Counted from the stretch's first letter, positions 1 to 8,830 are shown. The stretch is DNA of 64,000 bases from Salinicoccus roseus (GCF_003814515.1 NZ_RKQJ01000001.1:682001-746000), one strand, 5' to 3'. Numbers and translations are program-made. Notes: generated by a model from the sequence alone, not told the origin.

Positions 1-761
1 AGCTTGTTCTTTGCATTCTTCAGGAAGGCGTTCTTCACTTCGCCCATCAGTGACATCGCCGTCCCCTCGATCGTCTTGAGGATGACATTGCCGGTGAATC
101 CGTCCGTCACCGCAATGTCGATCTTGCCGGACAGTATTTCCCGCGTCTCGAAGTTGCCGGTGAAGTTCAATCCGCTGTCCTCCAGCAGCTTGTATGTCTC
201 CTTCGTCAATTCGCTTCCCTTGTTCGCTTCACTGCCGTTGTTGACCAGGCCGATGGTCGGATTGCTCCGTCCTTCGTTCTCCCTCATGTAGAGGTCTGCC
301 ATGACTGCGAATTGGTAGAGGTGCTGCGGCTTGTTCTCGGCATTCGCCCCCATATCAAGCAGCATCATACCCTTTTTCCCGGTGGTCGGCAGCAGGGTCG
401 CGATCGCCGGCCGTTCGACGCCTTTGATGCGCCCGACGACGAACAGGCCTGCACTCATCAGTGCACCGGTGTTCCCAGCGGATACGCAGGCGTCCGCCTC
501 ACCGTCCTTCACTGCCCGGCACGCCCGGACGAGCGAACTGTCCTTCTTCCTTCTGACGGAACGGACGGGGTCATCCTCCGATTCGATCTTTTCAGTGACT
601 TCTATGAACTCCACCCGTGGATGGTCGCCGGAATATGCGCCCTTCAGACCAAATAATAGTACTTCAAGGTCTTCGTCCGCTTCGACTGCCTGAAGTACAC
701 CCTTTTCGATTTCTTCCGGTGCATTGTCCCCGCCCATCAGATCGACTGCAATTTTAACCAT
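1..761 (-). CDS. plsX: Phosphate acyltransferase PlsX (3' end outside window)
   Basis: PlsX converts acyl-ACP to acyl-phosphate, the first step of phosphatidic acid synthesis in the PlsX/PlsY pathway of Firmicutes. About 253 codons are visible on the minus strand, starting with MVKIAVDLMGGDNAPEE, the characteristic PlsX N-terminus; the family is about 325-330 residues, so roughly the last quarter lies beyond the window edge. The ATG overlaps the end of fapR by 8 bases, the same fapR-plsX coupling known in Bacillus and Staphylococcus, so it should be expressed from the FapR-controlled promoter upstream of fapR. Identification is firm from the N-terminal motif and the context. Confidence 0.95.
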   Translation of the reverse strand, partial: MVKIAVDLMGGDNAPEEIEKGVLQAVEADEDLEVLLFGLKGAYSGDHPRVEFIEVTEKIESEDDPVRSVRRKKDSSLVRACRAVKDGEADACVSAGNTGALMSAGLFVVGRIKGVERPAIATLLPTTGKKGMMLLDMGANAENKPQHLYQFAVMADLYMRENEGRSNPTIGLVNNGSEANKGSELTKETYKLLEDSGLNFTGNFETREILSGKIDIAVTDGFTGNVILKTIEGTAMSLMGEVKNAFLKNAKNK

Positions 762-1326
762 TCTCTTCACCTTCACCTGTATAATACATTTCAAAACGCC
801 CCTTGAATACGAGGCGCTGTTCTATTTTCGATTCGACCGTAATGACGGCAATCCTGCCGTCCATCTCTTCGACGACCGCCTTCGAAATCACCTTGTCCCC
901 GAGCCTGGCCGGCCTGATGAACTCTATCTGCGCCGACTTCGTCAGTGCAAGCGGTTCATCGATGACAGCCACACACAGGGAATTCGCCTGGGCGAACAGG
1001 TAGTGTCCGCGGGCGATCCTGTTCTTCTGGAATACGTGGCCCTCTTCAACGATGAAGAGGGAAAGTGCATGGTGGTTGAGCTCCAGGTCGATGATTTCAC
1101 CAATCACTTCCTGCAGGGAGAGGCTCCTGATCTTATCCGTCTCCTCTCGCGCCACATGTTTGATGCGCTCCCTCAGTTCAGGGATGTTCAGCTCCAGGCG
1201 GTCCAGCCGGATCGTCTGTATGCTGACATCAAACATTTCGGCCAATCGTTCATCTGTCAGGAAAGGATCTGTCGACACTTTCTCGAGCAGAAGTTCCTGG
1301 CGTTCACTTTTTTTATATTTCGCCAT
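754..1326 (-). CDS. fapR: Fatty acid/phospholipid biosynthesis repressor FapR
   Basis: 190-residue FapR. It represses fatty-acid and phospholipid genes and is released from DNA by malonyl-CoA. Residues ~1-60 form a DeoR-like helix-turn-helix (LTDERLAEMFDVSIQTIRLDR), and the rest is the hot-dog fold effector domain with the FVEEGHVF-like and ARGHYLFAQANSLCVAV segments typical of FapR. The start ATG follows GAGGATGACAT. It leads the fapR-plsX transcript and a canonical FapR operator sits 14 bases upstream, so it autoregulates. Confidence 0.96.
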   Translation of the reverse strand: MAKYKKSERQELLLEKVSTDPFLTDERLAEMFDVSIQTIRLDRLELNIPELRERIKHVAREETDKIRSLSLQEVIGEIIDLELNHHALSLFIVEEGHVFQKNRIARGHYLFAQANSLCVAVIDEPLALTKSAQIEFIRPARLGDKVISKAVVEEMDGRIAVITVESKIEQRLVFKGRFEMYYTGEGEENG

Positions 1327-1339
1327 ATGTCATCCTCAT

Positions 1340-1356
1340 TTAGTAGTTGGTACTAA
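1340..1356 (-). promoter_or_regulatory. FapR operator
   Basis: The 17-base imperfect palindrome TTAGTAGTTGGTACTAA matches the known FapR operator form (TTAGTA, 5-base centre, TACTAA). It lies just downstream of the -10 box of the fapR promoter, where bound repressor would block initiation. The match is read directly; the function is inferred from the family. Confidence 0.88.
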
Positions 1357-1360
1357 CATC

Positions 1361-1389
1361 AGTATATATAACTGCATTGGTGATTTCAA
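1361..1389 (-). promoter_or_regulatory. fapR-plsX promoter
   Basis: On the minus strand a -35 TTGAAA (1384-1389) is followed after 17 bases by a -10 TATACT (1361-1366). The predicted start site falls inside the FapR operator. Confidence 0.75.
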
Positions 1390-1411
1390 ACACTTTGTCG
1401 CATATCATGGC

Positions 1412-1446
1412 AAAAAAATGGCGCAGCACCCGGAGGGTCATGCGCC
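1412..1446 (-). terminator. Rho-independent terminator after srtA
   Basis: Minus-strand hairpin with GGCGCA/TGCGCC arms (1420-1425 and 1441-1446), extra ACCC/GGGT pairing inside, followed by a run of seven T (1412-1418). It closes the operon that ends with srtA and separates it from the fapR promoter. Confidence 0.85.
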
Positions 1447-1452
1447 GTCATG

Positions 1453-2067
1453 CTATTCGATTATCGTCGCCTTCACGATCAGACGCTTTTCAAAAAGCAG
1501 TGTCTCTGGATTGTATTCCTCGCATGTGATCAGGGTCAGCTGCTTTGGATGGTCCGCCTTCTGGTCCATCACTTCGACCTGTGAAGGGTCCACTTCGAAC
1601 ATGTCGGTGATTTCATAACTGCGCACTCCATCCATGGTTTCGAACTCCACGACATCTCCAACTTCAGCCCGGTCAAGATGGTTGAAGCGGATGCCCGCCC
1701 CTTCGACCCGGTGGCCCGCAATCGGGATGTTCTGCATATCCACGTGGTCGGTGCCGTCGACGAACGACAGTCCGCTCTTCAGCTTCTGTTCAGTCACCGG
1801 TCCCGAAAACACCGGCTCCTCTATGTCGGCGGAGGCGATCCTGAGGATCCCTGCCAAACCTTCCATGTCATATGATGCACTCTGGTCCACCCCTGTGATG
1901 AAGGATTCCAGCCTGTTCACCTCGACTGGCCTGCTGTCATCATGGTAGGCGCTGATCACCCGGTCATTCATCCGGTCGATGAAGGTTTCCCGGATGTCCT
2001 GCCAGAAGAACAGCAGGATTCCTGCTGCAATCAGCAGGCCTCCGGAGATCCTCAGGACATGTCTCAT
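1453..2067 (-). CDS. srtA: Class A-like sortase
   Basis: 204-residue membrane-anchored sortase: one N-terminal transmembrane segment (~8-22), then the sortase beta-barrel. The catalytic residues are visible: His119 in IPIAGHR, Cys182 in LTLITC and Arg195 in FEKR, with the TLITC...EKR spacing of S. aureus SrtA. It would cleave LPXTG-type sorting signals and link surface proteins to peptidoglycan. Its ATG overlaps the recG stop by 4 bases (ATGA), so it is translationally coupled as the last gene of the recG operon. No sortase substrate is encoded in the window. Class A rather than another class is inferred from the catalytic block. Confidence 0.88.
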   Translation of the reverse strand: MRHVLRISGGLLIAAGILLFFWQDIRETFIDRMNDRVISAYHDDSRPVEVNRLESFITGVDQSASYDMEGLAGILRIASADIEEPVFSGPVTEQKLKSGLSFVDGTDHVDMQNIPIAGHRVEGAGIRFNHLDRAEVGDVVEFETMDGVRSYEITDMFEVDPSQVEVMDQKADHPKQLTLITCEEYNPETLLFEKRLIVKATIIE

Positions 2068-4037
2068 CCGTCACCCTCCATTTTTGCACTGTATTCTATC
2101 GCACTCATCCTGGCATGCTCAAGCACCCGGTAGTCTTCGGCCAGATCCGCCACCTTGAATTGCGGAAGCCCGCTCTGACGGACGCCGAAGTAGTCCCCGG
2201 GACCACGCATCTCAAGATCCCGTTCGCTCAGTTCGAAGCCGTCCGTCGTACTCGTCATGATGTCCATACGGAGTTTTGCATTCTCGGTCTTCGGGTCGCT
2301 GATCAGGACGCAGTAGCTCTGCTTGTCGCTCCGACCGACCCGCCCCCTCAGCTGATGGAGTGTGGAGAGGCCGAAGCGCTCGGCATTGAATATGACCATG
2401 AATGTGGCATTCGGCACATTGATGCCCACTTCTATGACCGTCGTCGATACGAGCACGGGCTTCTCATGCGATTCGAACCGGCGCATGCCGGCTTCCTTCT
2501 CATCGGGCTTCATGCGCCCATGTACCAGTTCGACATTCTCCTCCCCAAAGCGGTCGGTGAACATCTGGAAAATCTCCTGGACATTCTTCAGGTCGAGCGT
2601 CTCCGATTCCTCTATCAACGGTGCCACGATGTACGCATTGTGCCCTTTCTTCATTTCGGCCTCCAGTGCATCGAGCACTTCATCCGTCTCCTCGAAGCGG
2701 CGCCAGTATGTCTCCACCGGTTTACGCCCCTTCGGCATCTCCTTGATGATGGAAATGTCCATGTCCCCGAATGTGGTGATGGAAAGGGTCCGGGGGATCG
2801 GCGTCGCGGTCATGTAGAGTACATTCTTCCTGTACGCCCGCTCGTTCAGGCGCTTCCGCTGGTTGACGCCGAAGCGGTGCTGCTCGTCCGTGATGATGAG
2901 GGAAAGCCGGTTGAAGGCGACATCGTCCTCGATCAGCGCATGGGTTCCGATGACCAGGTCGATCTCCCCCGATCGGAGCGCTGCAAGTATGCCAGCCTTC
3001 TCCTTCTTCGATGTGTTGCCGGTCAATTTGGCGATGTTCAGAAGGCCGTCGAAGATTTCCAGGAAAGATTGGAAGTGCTGGTTGGCCAACACCTCAGTCG
3101 GCACCATGAGTGCCGTCTGCTCACCTATCGTCTTCACCGCATAGCTTGCGATTCCGGCGACGATCGTCTTCCCGCTGCCGACATCCCCCTGCAGGAGACG
3201 ATGCATGGAGACATTCTGCTTGAGGTCCCGGCATATCTCATTCACACTCCGCTTCTGATCATCCGTCAGTTCAAACGGCAGCGTGTCGATGAAAGTGCGG
3301 AGTGCACCGACATCATAGTCCACGATATACCGTTCATTCCTTACACGCTCGCGCCTGCGCTTCTCCATCAGCTGGAGCTGGAAGATGAAAAGCTCATAGA
3401 ACTTGATCGTCCGGCGCGCCTCATTGATGTCATGGGGATTCCCTGGAAAATGGAGTCTCCAGAGTGCCTCGCGTATCGACAGCAGGCGGTATTTCCCCTT
3501 CAGATCCTCCGGCAGGTCATAATTGAAGATGGCGTTTTCGAACACCTGGGCCACAAGCTTGCTGAACGTCTTGGAATGCATCACGCCGCCCAGGGCATAT
3601 TTCACACGGTAGCCGCCCGAATCGTCATAGATGAGTCGCTGGGCGTTGATCTCGAGCTTATGCCGCTGAAACTTCCCGGAAATCTTGGCCGTCTCCCCCA
3701 CCTTCAGTTTATCCTTCAAGTAGGGCTGGTTGAAGAAGACGACCTTGACGTACATGCCATTGATTTCCATGAAGACCGTCAGGCGGTTCTTCCCGCCCCT
3801 GAAGTAGGCGAGTGCCGGTTCCGTCTGGATGGTGCCGGCCACTGTGACCTTATCATTGTGGGCAGCCTCCCTGAGATCCATGACGGTCAGGTTCTCATGA
3901 CCGCTGGGAAGAGTGAAGACGACATCATTCACATCCTTGATGTCCAGTTCAAGGAGCTTATTACGCAGCTTCGGCCCGACCCCCTTCAAATCTTCGATGG
4001 GGGTCGGCGGTGTGATCACCTGATACATGACGGGCAT
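2064..4037 (-). CDS. recG: ATP-dependent DNA helicase RecG
   Basis: 657-residue RecG, which remodels stalled replication forks and Holliday junctions. The N-terminal wedge/OB domain is followed by the helicase motor: Walker A GDVGSGKT, a DEQH box, TATPIPRT (motif III) and the motif VI region LRGRVGRS. The C-terminal block FELSERDLEMRGPGD is characteristic of RecG. Its ATG shares one base with the sdaAA stop (TAATG). Length is slightly shorter than the ~680-690 of other Firmicutes, with no missing motif. Confidence 0.97.
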   Translation of the reverse strand: MPVMYQVITPPTPIEDLKGVGPKLRNKLLELDIKDVNDVVFTLPSGHENLTVMDLREAAHNDKVTVAGTIQTEPALAYFRGGKNRLTVFMEINGMYVKVVFFNQPYLKDKLKVGETAKISGKFQRHKLEINAQRLIYDDSGGYRVKYALGGVMHSKTFSKLVAQVFENAIFNYDLPEDLKGKYRLLSIREALWRLHFPGNPHDINEARRTIKFYELFIFQLQLMEKRRRERVRNERYIVDYDVGALRTFIDTLPFELTDDQKRSVNEICRDLKQNVSMHRLLQGDVGSGKTIVAGIASYAVKTIGEQTALMVPTEVLANQHFQSFLEIFDGLLNIAKLTGNTSKKEKAGILAALRSGEIDLVIGTHALIEDDVAFNRLSLIITDEQHRFGVNQRKRLNERAYRKNVLYMTATPIPRTLSITTFGDMDISIIKEMPKGRKPVETYWRRFEETDEVLDALEAEMKKGHNAYIVAPLIEESETLDLKNVQEIFQMFTDRFGEENVELVHGRMKPDEKEAGMRRFESHEKPVLVSTTVIEVGINVPNATFMVIFNAERFGLSTLHQLRGRVGRSDKQSYCVLISDPKTENAKLRMDIMTSTTDGFELSERDLEMRGPGDYFGVRQSGLPQFKVADLAEDYRVLEHARMSAIEYSAKMEGDG

Positions 4038-4909
4038 TACTGTTCACCGAACAGCTCGGCCTTGATGCGCTCCCCTGTCGGTGTGCCGGCAAGTCCGCCG
4101 CGTCCGGTCTCCCTGAGTGCAGAAGGCATCGTCAGACCGATCTTGTACATCGCCTCGACCACTTCGTCTGCTGGAATCCTGGATTCAATGCCGGCCAGTG
4201 CCATGTCTGCCGCCGTCAGCGCATTGCTCGCACCGGCCGCATTTCTTTTTACGCAAGGCACTTCCACAAGTCCCGCCACAGGGTCACAGACGAGCCCGAG
4301 CATATTCTTGAGGGCGATCGCGAAGCCGTGGGCACTCATTTCCGGCGTCCCTCCAGCCATTTCCACCAGGGCTGCAGCCGCCATCGCACTTGCGCTTCCG
4401 ACTTCTGCCTGACATCCACCTGCTGCACCGGAGATGCTCGCATTATTCGCCACGACAAAGCCGAACGCGCCTGAAGTGAAGAGGAACTTCACCATCTCTT
4501 CACGGGAGATGTCATGCTTTTCGCGCATAGCGAACAGAACGCCGGGTACGACGCCTGCCGATCCCGCGGTCGGTGTTGCACATATTTTGCCCATGGCCGC
4601 GTTGACTTCGTTCGTACTGACTGCATGGGCGATTGCGTACAAGGTCAGTTCGCCGCTCAGTCCTTTGCCGCTGTCGATGTACTTCTTCATCTTGACGGCA
4701 TCCATGCCGGTCAGCCCGGTGGTGCTCTCCACTCCGCCGATGCCTTCTTCGACCGCGGATTCCATAACTTCGAGGTTCCGCTCCATATCCTTGTAGATAT
4801 CGAGGTAGGACCTGCCTGTAACCGCCACTTCCTGTTCGATCATCACATCTGAAATCGCCTTGTCCTCTGCCGCCGCCTTCTCTATCAGCTCCTGAATACT
4901 CTTAAACAT
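4037..4909 (-). CDS. sdaAA: L-serine dehydratase, iron-sulfur-dependent, alpha subunit
   Basis: 290 residues. With SdaAB it deaminates L-serine to pyruvate and ammonia using a [4Fe-4S] cluster. Cysteines in MGKICATPTAGSAG, ISGAAGGCQAEVGS, GLVCDPVAG and VPCVKRNAAG are the conserved cluster and active-site positions of the family. The ATG follows GGGGGTC right behind the sdaAB stop. Gene order fakA-sdaAB-sdaAA-recG is common in Staphylococcaceae. Confidence 0.95.
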   Translation of the reverse strand: MFKSIQELIEKAAAEDKAISDVMIEQEVAVTGRSYLDIYKDMERNLEVMESAVEEGIGGVESTTGLTGMDAVKMKKYIDSGKGLSGELTLYAIAHAVSTNEVNAAMGKICATPTAGSAGVVPGVLFAMREKHDISREEMVKFLFTSGAFGFVVANNASISGAAGGCQAEVGSASAMAAAALVEMAGGTPEMSAHGFAIALKNMLGLVCDPVAGLVEVPCVKRNAAGASNALTAADMALAGIESRIPADEVVEAMYKIGLTMPSALRETGRGGLAGTPTGERIKAELFGEQ

Positions 4910-4919
4910 GTTTGACCCC

Positions 4920-5585
4920 CTAGCTTTCCTTCATTTCGATTACTCTGTCCACACCATCTGCCGCGCGCACTTCTTCTATCACTGCCTCGTCGATTGCCTC
5001 ATCGAGCTCTATCGTCATCAGGGCAATATCGCCCTTCTCCTTGCGGGCCACATTCATCTGACTGACGTTGATCTCGTTATTTCCGAGTATGGTCGTCACC
5101 CTGGCGATCGTCCCGAATGTATCCTTGTGGAATACAAGAAGCGCAGGATAGTTTCCGGACAGGGCGATTGGATAGTCGTTGATGCTGACCACTTCGATCT
5201 TGCCGCCGCCGATTGAAATCCCTTCGACCGTCAGCTGTTCGCTGCCCTTCACCAGGTGCAGGAGTGCGGTGTTCGGATGGGAGCGCTCCTCTTCCATTTC
5301 TATGAAGTGGTACTGCATGGAAGCCTCCTTCGCAAGCGCTTCTGCAGTGATGATCCTGTCGTCGTCCGTGTCGAATCCGAGCAGTCCTCCAATCAGCGCA
5401 ACATCTGTACCGTGCCCTTTGTATGTATCTTTGAAGGATCCATATAAGTATATATCCACATGGTCCGGCCGTCCGCCGAACAGGCTGCGTGCAAGCAGTC
5501 CGATCCTTGCCGCCCCTGCCGTATGTGAAGAGGAAGGGCCAACCATTACCGGTCCAATGATATCGAATACACTTTTATACTTCAT
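4920..5585 (-). CDS. sdaAB: L-serine dehydratase, iron-sulfur-dependent, beta subunit
   Basis: 221 residues from the ATG at 5585, preceded by GGAGGCG. Reading could extend 13 codons upstream, but that stretch overlaps a hairpin and lacks a ribosome site. The N-terminal MKYKSVFDIIGPVMVGPSSS begins the SDH beta domain (PSSSHTAGAARIG motif). The C-terminal ~75 residues form an ACT domain (PALLVFHKDTFGTIARVTTI). The subunit partners with the adjacent SdaAA. Confidence 0.94.
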   Translation of the reverse strand: MKYKSVFDIIGPVMVGPSSSHTAGAARIGLLARSLFGGRPDHVDIYLYGSFKDTYKGHGTDVALIGGLLGFDTDDDRIITAEALAKEASMQYHFIEMEEERSHPNTALLHLVKGSEQLTVEGISIGGGKIEVVSINDYPIALSGNYPALLVFHKDTFGTIARVTTILGNNEINVSQMNVARKEKGDIALMTIELDEAIDEAVIEEVRAADGVDRVIEMKES

Positions 5586-5608
5586 ACAATCGCCTCCAAT
5601 TTTAGAAA

Positions 5609-5639
5609 GACCCCACCGGCACATTCGGCCGATGAGGTC
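5609..5639 (-). terminator. Hairpin between fakA and sdaAB (weak terminator or attenuator)
   Basis: Minus-strand stem with arms 5627-5639 and 5609-5620 (GACC-CATCGGC paired with GCCGGTGGGGTC), followed only by TTTCT. The T tract is too weak for efficient termination, so partial termination or an mRNA-processing/stability role is more likely. Confidence 0.45.
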
Positions 5640-5646
5640 CCTATGA

Positions 5647-7296
5647 CTATTCTACAGATAGTAGATAACTATACACCGGCTGCTGCCCGTCATGAACTTC
5701 AAATTCAACTTCGTCATATTCCGGTTCGATCGATGAGATGATGCGATCCACTTCCTCAGCGTCGCCTTCTTCACCTATCAATACCGTGACAATTTCAGAT
5801 TCCTCATCCAGCATTGATTCCATCAGCTGTTTCAATGTTGCTTCGCGGGAATCGTCCGCTCCAGTTATTTTACCATCTTTGATGCCCATATGCTGGTTTT
5901 TCTTTATTTCGATGCCGTCTATCTTCGTATCCCGCACCGCATATGTGACCTGGCCGGTCCTTACATGCTCGAGGGAGGCTTCCATCGCCTCCTTGACCTG
6001 CTCGAGCGCTTCATCCGGGGAATATACGAGCAGGCTCGACAATCCTTCCGGTATGGAACGCGTCGGAATGACCACAGCCGGAATTTCAAGCATATCCCTG
6101 GCCTGCTCGGCCGCCATGATGATGTTCTTGTTGTTCGGCAGGATGATCACCTGCTTCACATCTTCCCCTTCAATGGTGCGGAGTATGTCCTCCGTCGACG
6201 GATTCATCGTCTGCCCCCCATTGATGATGTGCGTTGCACCGATGCTCCTGAAGAGTTCATTGATGCCTGCACCGGATGAGACGGTTATGATGGCGGTGTC
6301 ATAGGATTGCTTTTCCTGCTTCCCGCCTGCAGACGCATCCTTCTTCTCCTTTATTTCCCTGAACTGTTCACGCATGTTCTCGATCTTCATCTTGATTAGT
6401 TCACCGTAGGTCGAACCGTATGTCATCGCTTCCCCCGGGGTCTCCGTATGCACATGCACTTTGGCGATCTCATCGTCCGAGATGACCAGGAGGGAGTCCC
6501 CGAATTCACTCATGTCCTGACGGAAGGCATCTTCGTCGAATTCACGCTTGTCCCCTTCGAGACGTACCATGAATTCTGTACAGAAGCCGTACTCGATATC
6601 TTCTGCCGACATGAATTCATCGAATTCGTGGGCATCATTGACGAAGGTGTCCATTCCGGCCGGCTTGGCTGCAGTTTCGACTGCTTCACCCTTCAGTGCG
6701 GAAAGGAATCCCTTATACACATAGACGAGGCCCTGTCCGCCTGAATCGACCACACCGACTTCCTTCAGCACAGGAAGCAGGTCCGGCGTCCGCTCAAGCG
6801 AGGCTTCCGCCTCTTCGATGACCGCTTCCATGATGGAGATGATGGAAGTTTCATTCCCTGCAGCTTCCCGAGCCCGCTCTGCAGAATCTTTGGCGACTGT
6901 GAGTATCGTCCCTTCTACGGGTTTCATCACTGCCTTGTAGGCCGTCTTCACTCCGGCATCGAATGCGGCGGAGAAATCTTCAACATCGATATCCTCCCGC
7001 TCTTCGATCGCTTTGGAGAAGCCCCTGAAAAGCTGGGAGAGTATGACGCCCGAATTGCCGCGCGCCCCCATCAGCAGGCCTTTTGAGAAATGCCTGCCCA
7101 CCGTACCGATGTGTGCATCCTCCCTGCCTTCGACTTCATTTGCGCCTGAAGTCATCGAAAGGTTCATGTTCGTACCCGTATCACCATCAGGGACGGGGAA
7201 GACGTTCAATGAATCCACATATTCAGCATGCTGCCGAAGGTTTTCGGCCCCGCTTAAAATCATATTCCTAAACATTTTTCCATCTATCTTATCCAT
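5647..7296 (-). CDS. fakA: Fatty acid kinase catalytic subunit FakA (DAK2 domain)
   Basis: 549 residues. FakA phosphorylates exogenous fatty acids that are carried by a FakB protein, giving acyl-phosphate for PlsY. The N-terminal DhaL/DAK2 kinase domain (~1-200) carries the metal-binding FPVPDGDTGTN motif and MGARGNSGVILSQ; the C-terminal DegV-like half contacts FakB. The ATG has GGAGG ten bases upstream. It sits behind the Asp23-like gene, the arrangement usual in Firmicutes, and so in the same window as plsX, into whose acyl-phosphate pool it feeds. No fakB gene is in the window. Confidence 0.94.
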   Translation of the reverse strand: MDKIDGKMFRNMILSGAENLRQHAEYVDSLNVFPVPDGDTGTNMNLSMTSGANEVEGREDAHIGTVGRHFSKGLLMGARGNSGVILSQLFRGFSKAIEEREDIDVEDFSAAFDAGVKTAYKAVMKPVEGTILTVAKDSAERAREAAGNETSIISIMEAVIEEAEASLERTPDLLPVLKEVGVVDSGGQGLVYVYKGFLSALKGEAVETAAKPAGMDTFVNDAHEFDEFMSAEDIEYGFCTEFMVRLEGDKREFDEDAFRQDMSEFGDSLLVISDDEIAKVHVHTETPGEAMTYGSTYGELIKMKIENMREQFREIKEKKDASAGGKQEKQSYDTAIITVSSGAGINELFRSIGATHIINGGQTMNPSTEDILRTIEGEDVKQVIILPNNKNIIMAAEQARDMLEIPAVVIPTRSIPEGLSSLLVYSPDEALEQVKEAMEASLEHVRTGQVTYAVRDTKIDGIEIKKNQHMGIKDGKITGADDSREATLKQLMESMLDEESEIVTVLIGEEGDAEEVDRIISSIEPEYDEVEFEVHDGQQPVYSYLLSVE

Positions 7297-7317
7297 CGCT
7301 TAGTAAATCCTCCCTGA

Positions 7318-7686
7318 TCAGTCCTCGGTATTGATGATTCTGACCCCTTGGACATGTATGTTTACAGATTTTATGTTGAGTCCAAGTGTCTTTTCCAGCT
7401 TGTATTTCACAGTTGATTGCAGATTCGTCGCCACTTCTGATATCTTTATTCCATAGCCGACGATGATATAAAGGTCGATATCGATATCGCCTTCATTGTT
7501 TTCGACGATGACGCCACGTGCGTAGTTCTCCTTGCCGAGCAGTTCGGCAAAGCCGTCCCGGACCTGGTGCTTTGAGGCCATGCCGACCACACCGTAGCTT
7601 TCCACCACAGCGCCACCAGCGATGTTTGCGATGACATCCATCGCGATATCTATGCTTCCCAATTCATTTTTAATTTCAAGAGCCAT
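7318..7686 (-). CDS. Asp23/Gls24 family envelope stress response protein
   Basis: 122 residues from the ATG at 7686 (GGGGGAAAAATA upstream). Asp23/Gls24 (YloU-like) domain, with the usual DVIANIAGGAVVESYGVVGM and DLYIIVGYGIKISEVATNLQ segments. The close relatives are encoded directly before fakA/yloV. The molecular role is not established; family members are membrane- or cell-wall-stress associated. It is the first gene of the fakA-sdaAB-sdaAA-recG-srtA transcript. Confidence 0.9.
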   Translation of the reverse strand: MALEIKNELGSIDIAMDVIANIAGGAVVESYGVVGMASKHQVRDGFAELLGKENYARGVIVENNEGDIDIDLYIIVGYGIKISEVATNLQSTVKYKLEKTLGLNIKSVNIHVQGVRIINTED

Positions 7687-7712
7687 TATTTTTCCCCCTG
7701 ACACATCATTTT

Positions 7713-7742
7713 ATTATAAGCAGAAACTACATATAAATACAA
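7713..7742 (-). promoter_or_regulatory. Promoter of the Asp23-like/fakA operon
   Basis: Minus strand: -10 TATAAT (7713-7718) with TTGTAT (7737-7742) 18 bases upstream. It drives the Asp23-like gene and probably the whole operon down to srtA. Confidence 0.65.
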
Positions 7743-7784
7743 GTGTATTCAGTCAGTCATAATGCAGTTCACGTCGAAAACCGC

Positions 7785-7813
7785 TTGTAAATTTTTTTCT
7801 TATCATGTATTAT
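7785..7813 (+). promoter_or_regulatory. rpmB promoter
   Basis: -35 TTGTAA (7785-7790), 17-base spacer, -10 TATTAT (7808-7813), about 65 bases ahead of the rpmB start and divergent to the Asp23-like promoter. Confidence 0.6.
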
Positions 7814-7879
7814 ATTATAGTATGCAATTAAACCTACAATCAATGTTTATGGTAATATTTATAAAAGGGAGATGACAAC

Positions 7880-8068
7880 ATGGCTAAAGAATGCTTTTTC
7901 ACTGGTCGCAAAGCGGCTTCAGGCAACAACCGTTCACACGCGATGAATGCTAACAAAAGAAAATTCGGTGCGAACCTCCAGAAAGTAAGAGTAATGGTTG
8001 ACGGCAAACCGCAAAAGGTTTGGGTTTCAGCACGTGCCCTCAAATCCGGCAAAGTTGAACGCGTCTAA
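7880..8068 (+). CDS. rpmB: 50S ribosomal protein L28
   Basis: 62 residues, [20 protein letters not shown], the standard L28 N-terminus with no zinc-binding CXXC pair (the zinc-independent form). The ATG follows AGGGAGATGACAAC. It is monocistronic, with its own promoter and a strong terminator right behind. Confidence 0.97.
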   Translation: MAKECFFTGRKAASGNNRSHAMNANKRKFGANLQKVRVMVDGKPQKVWVSARALKSGKVERV

Positions 8069-8086
8069 TCAGCATCAACCAAAAAA

Positions 8087-8115
8087 ACCATCCGACCCTG
8101 TCGGATGGTTTTTTT
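8087..8115. terminator. Bidirectional terminator between rpmB and the DUF554 gene
   Basis: Ten-base perfect stem (AACCATCCGA, loop CCCTG, TCGGATGGTT) flanked by an A run on the left and seven T on the right. It ends rpmB, and on the other strand overlaps the stop of the DUF554 gene. Confidence 0.93.
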
Positions 8116-8815
8116 AGAATATATTGATCAGGTACACCATGATCATTGCTGTGAAGATGGCAGGGATCATGTTCCCTACACGCATTTTGGTCACATTCAG
8201 CATGTTCAATCCGATGGCCAGCAGGATGACCCCGCCGGTGCTCGTCACCTGATCGATCATCTCATCGAGTATGAATTCCGGAATGACACGTGCAATCTGC
8301 TGTGCAGAAAGGATGATGCCTGATTCATACAGGAATGTCGGCACACCCGAAATGATGACACCAAGACCATATGTAGTGGTCATCACGATCGCAATGAAGA
8401 AATCCATGATCGCTTTGGTGAACAGTACCTCGTTCGACCCCCTCAGTCCGGCATCGAGTCCACCGACAATCGCCATGGCGCCCACGATGAAGACGAGCGT
8501 CCCTGAAACGAAACCTTGGGAGAGGTTACCGGCATGCTTGTCACCAAGCTTGAATTCCATCCAGTGTCCGAACCGGTTGAGTGCCTCCTCAAGCCGTATC
8601 GTCTCTCCGATGACGACCCCGACGATCAGGCTGAGGAGGGTGATGATGATATCCTCCGTCTGCACCACCATCTGGATGCCGAGCGTCACGATGATGAGCC
8701 CCTGTATCTTCATGATCGAGTCCTTGATCGCATCCGGGATGAAGGTGAACACCAGACCCAGCAGGCCGCCGATGATGATCGCCATGCCGTTGACAAATGC
8801 CCCTGTTAATATCAT
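8114..8815 (-). CDS. DUF554 family membrane protein
   Basis: 233 residues, about seven hydrophobic segments, with the family's N-terminal MILTGAFVNGMAIIIGGLLG and the central GFVSGTLVFIVGAMAIVGGL-type segment. DUF554 proteins (YdfK/YqgA type) are inner-membrane proteins whose transport role is not settled. The start ATG follows AAAGGGGGGGTCGA. It is 15 bases downstream of thiN, so probably cotranscribed with rsgA-rpe-thiN. Confidence 0.85.
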   Translation of the reverse strand: MILTGAFVNGMAIIIGGLLGLVFTFIPDAIKDSIMKIQGLIIVTLGIQMVVQTEDIIITLLSLIVGVVIGETIRLEEALNRFGHWMEFKLGDKHAGNLSQGFVSGTLVFIVGAMAIVGGLDAGLRGSNEVLFTKAIMDFFIAIVMTTTYGLGVIISGVPTFLYESGIILSAQQIARVIPEFILDEMIDQVTSTGGVILLAIGLNMLNVTKMRVGNMIPAIFTAMIMVYLINIF

Positions 8816-8830
8816 TCGACCCCCCCTTTC

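Noticed and set aside
2115-4412. Long open frame on the plus strand opposite recG/sdaAA
   Set aside because: Antisense shadow in a GC-rich gene; recG and sdaAA on the other strand are complete and motif-bearing.
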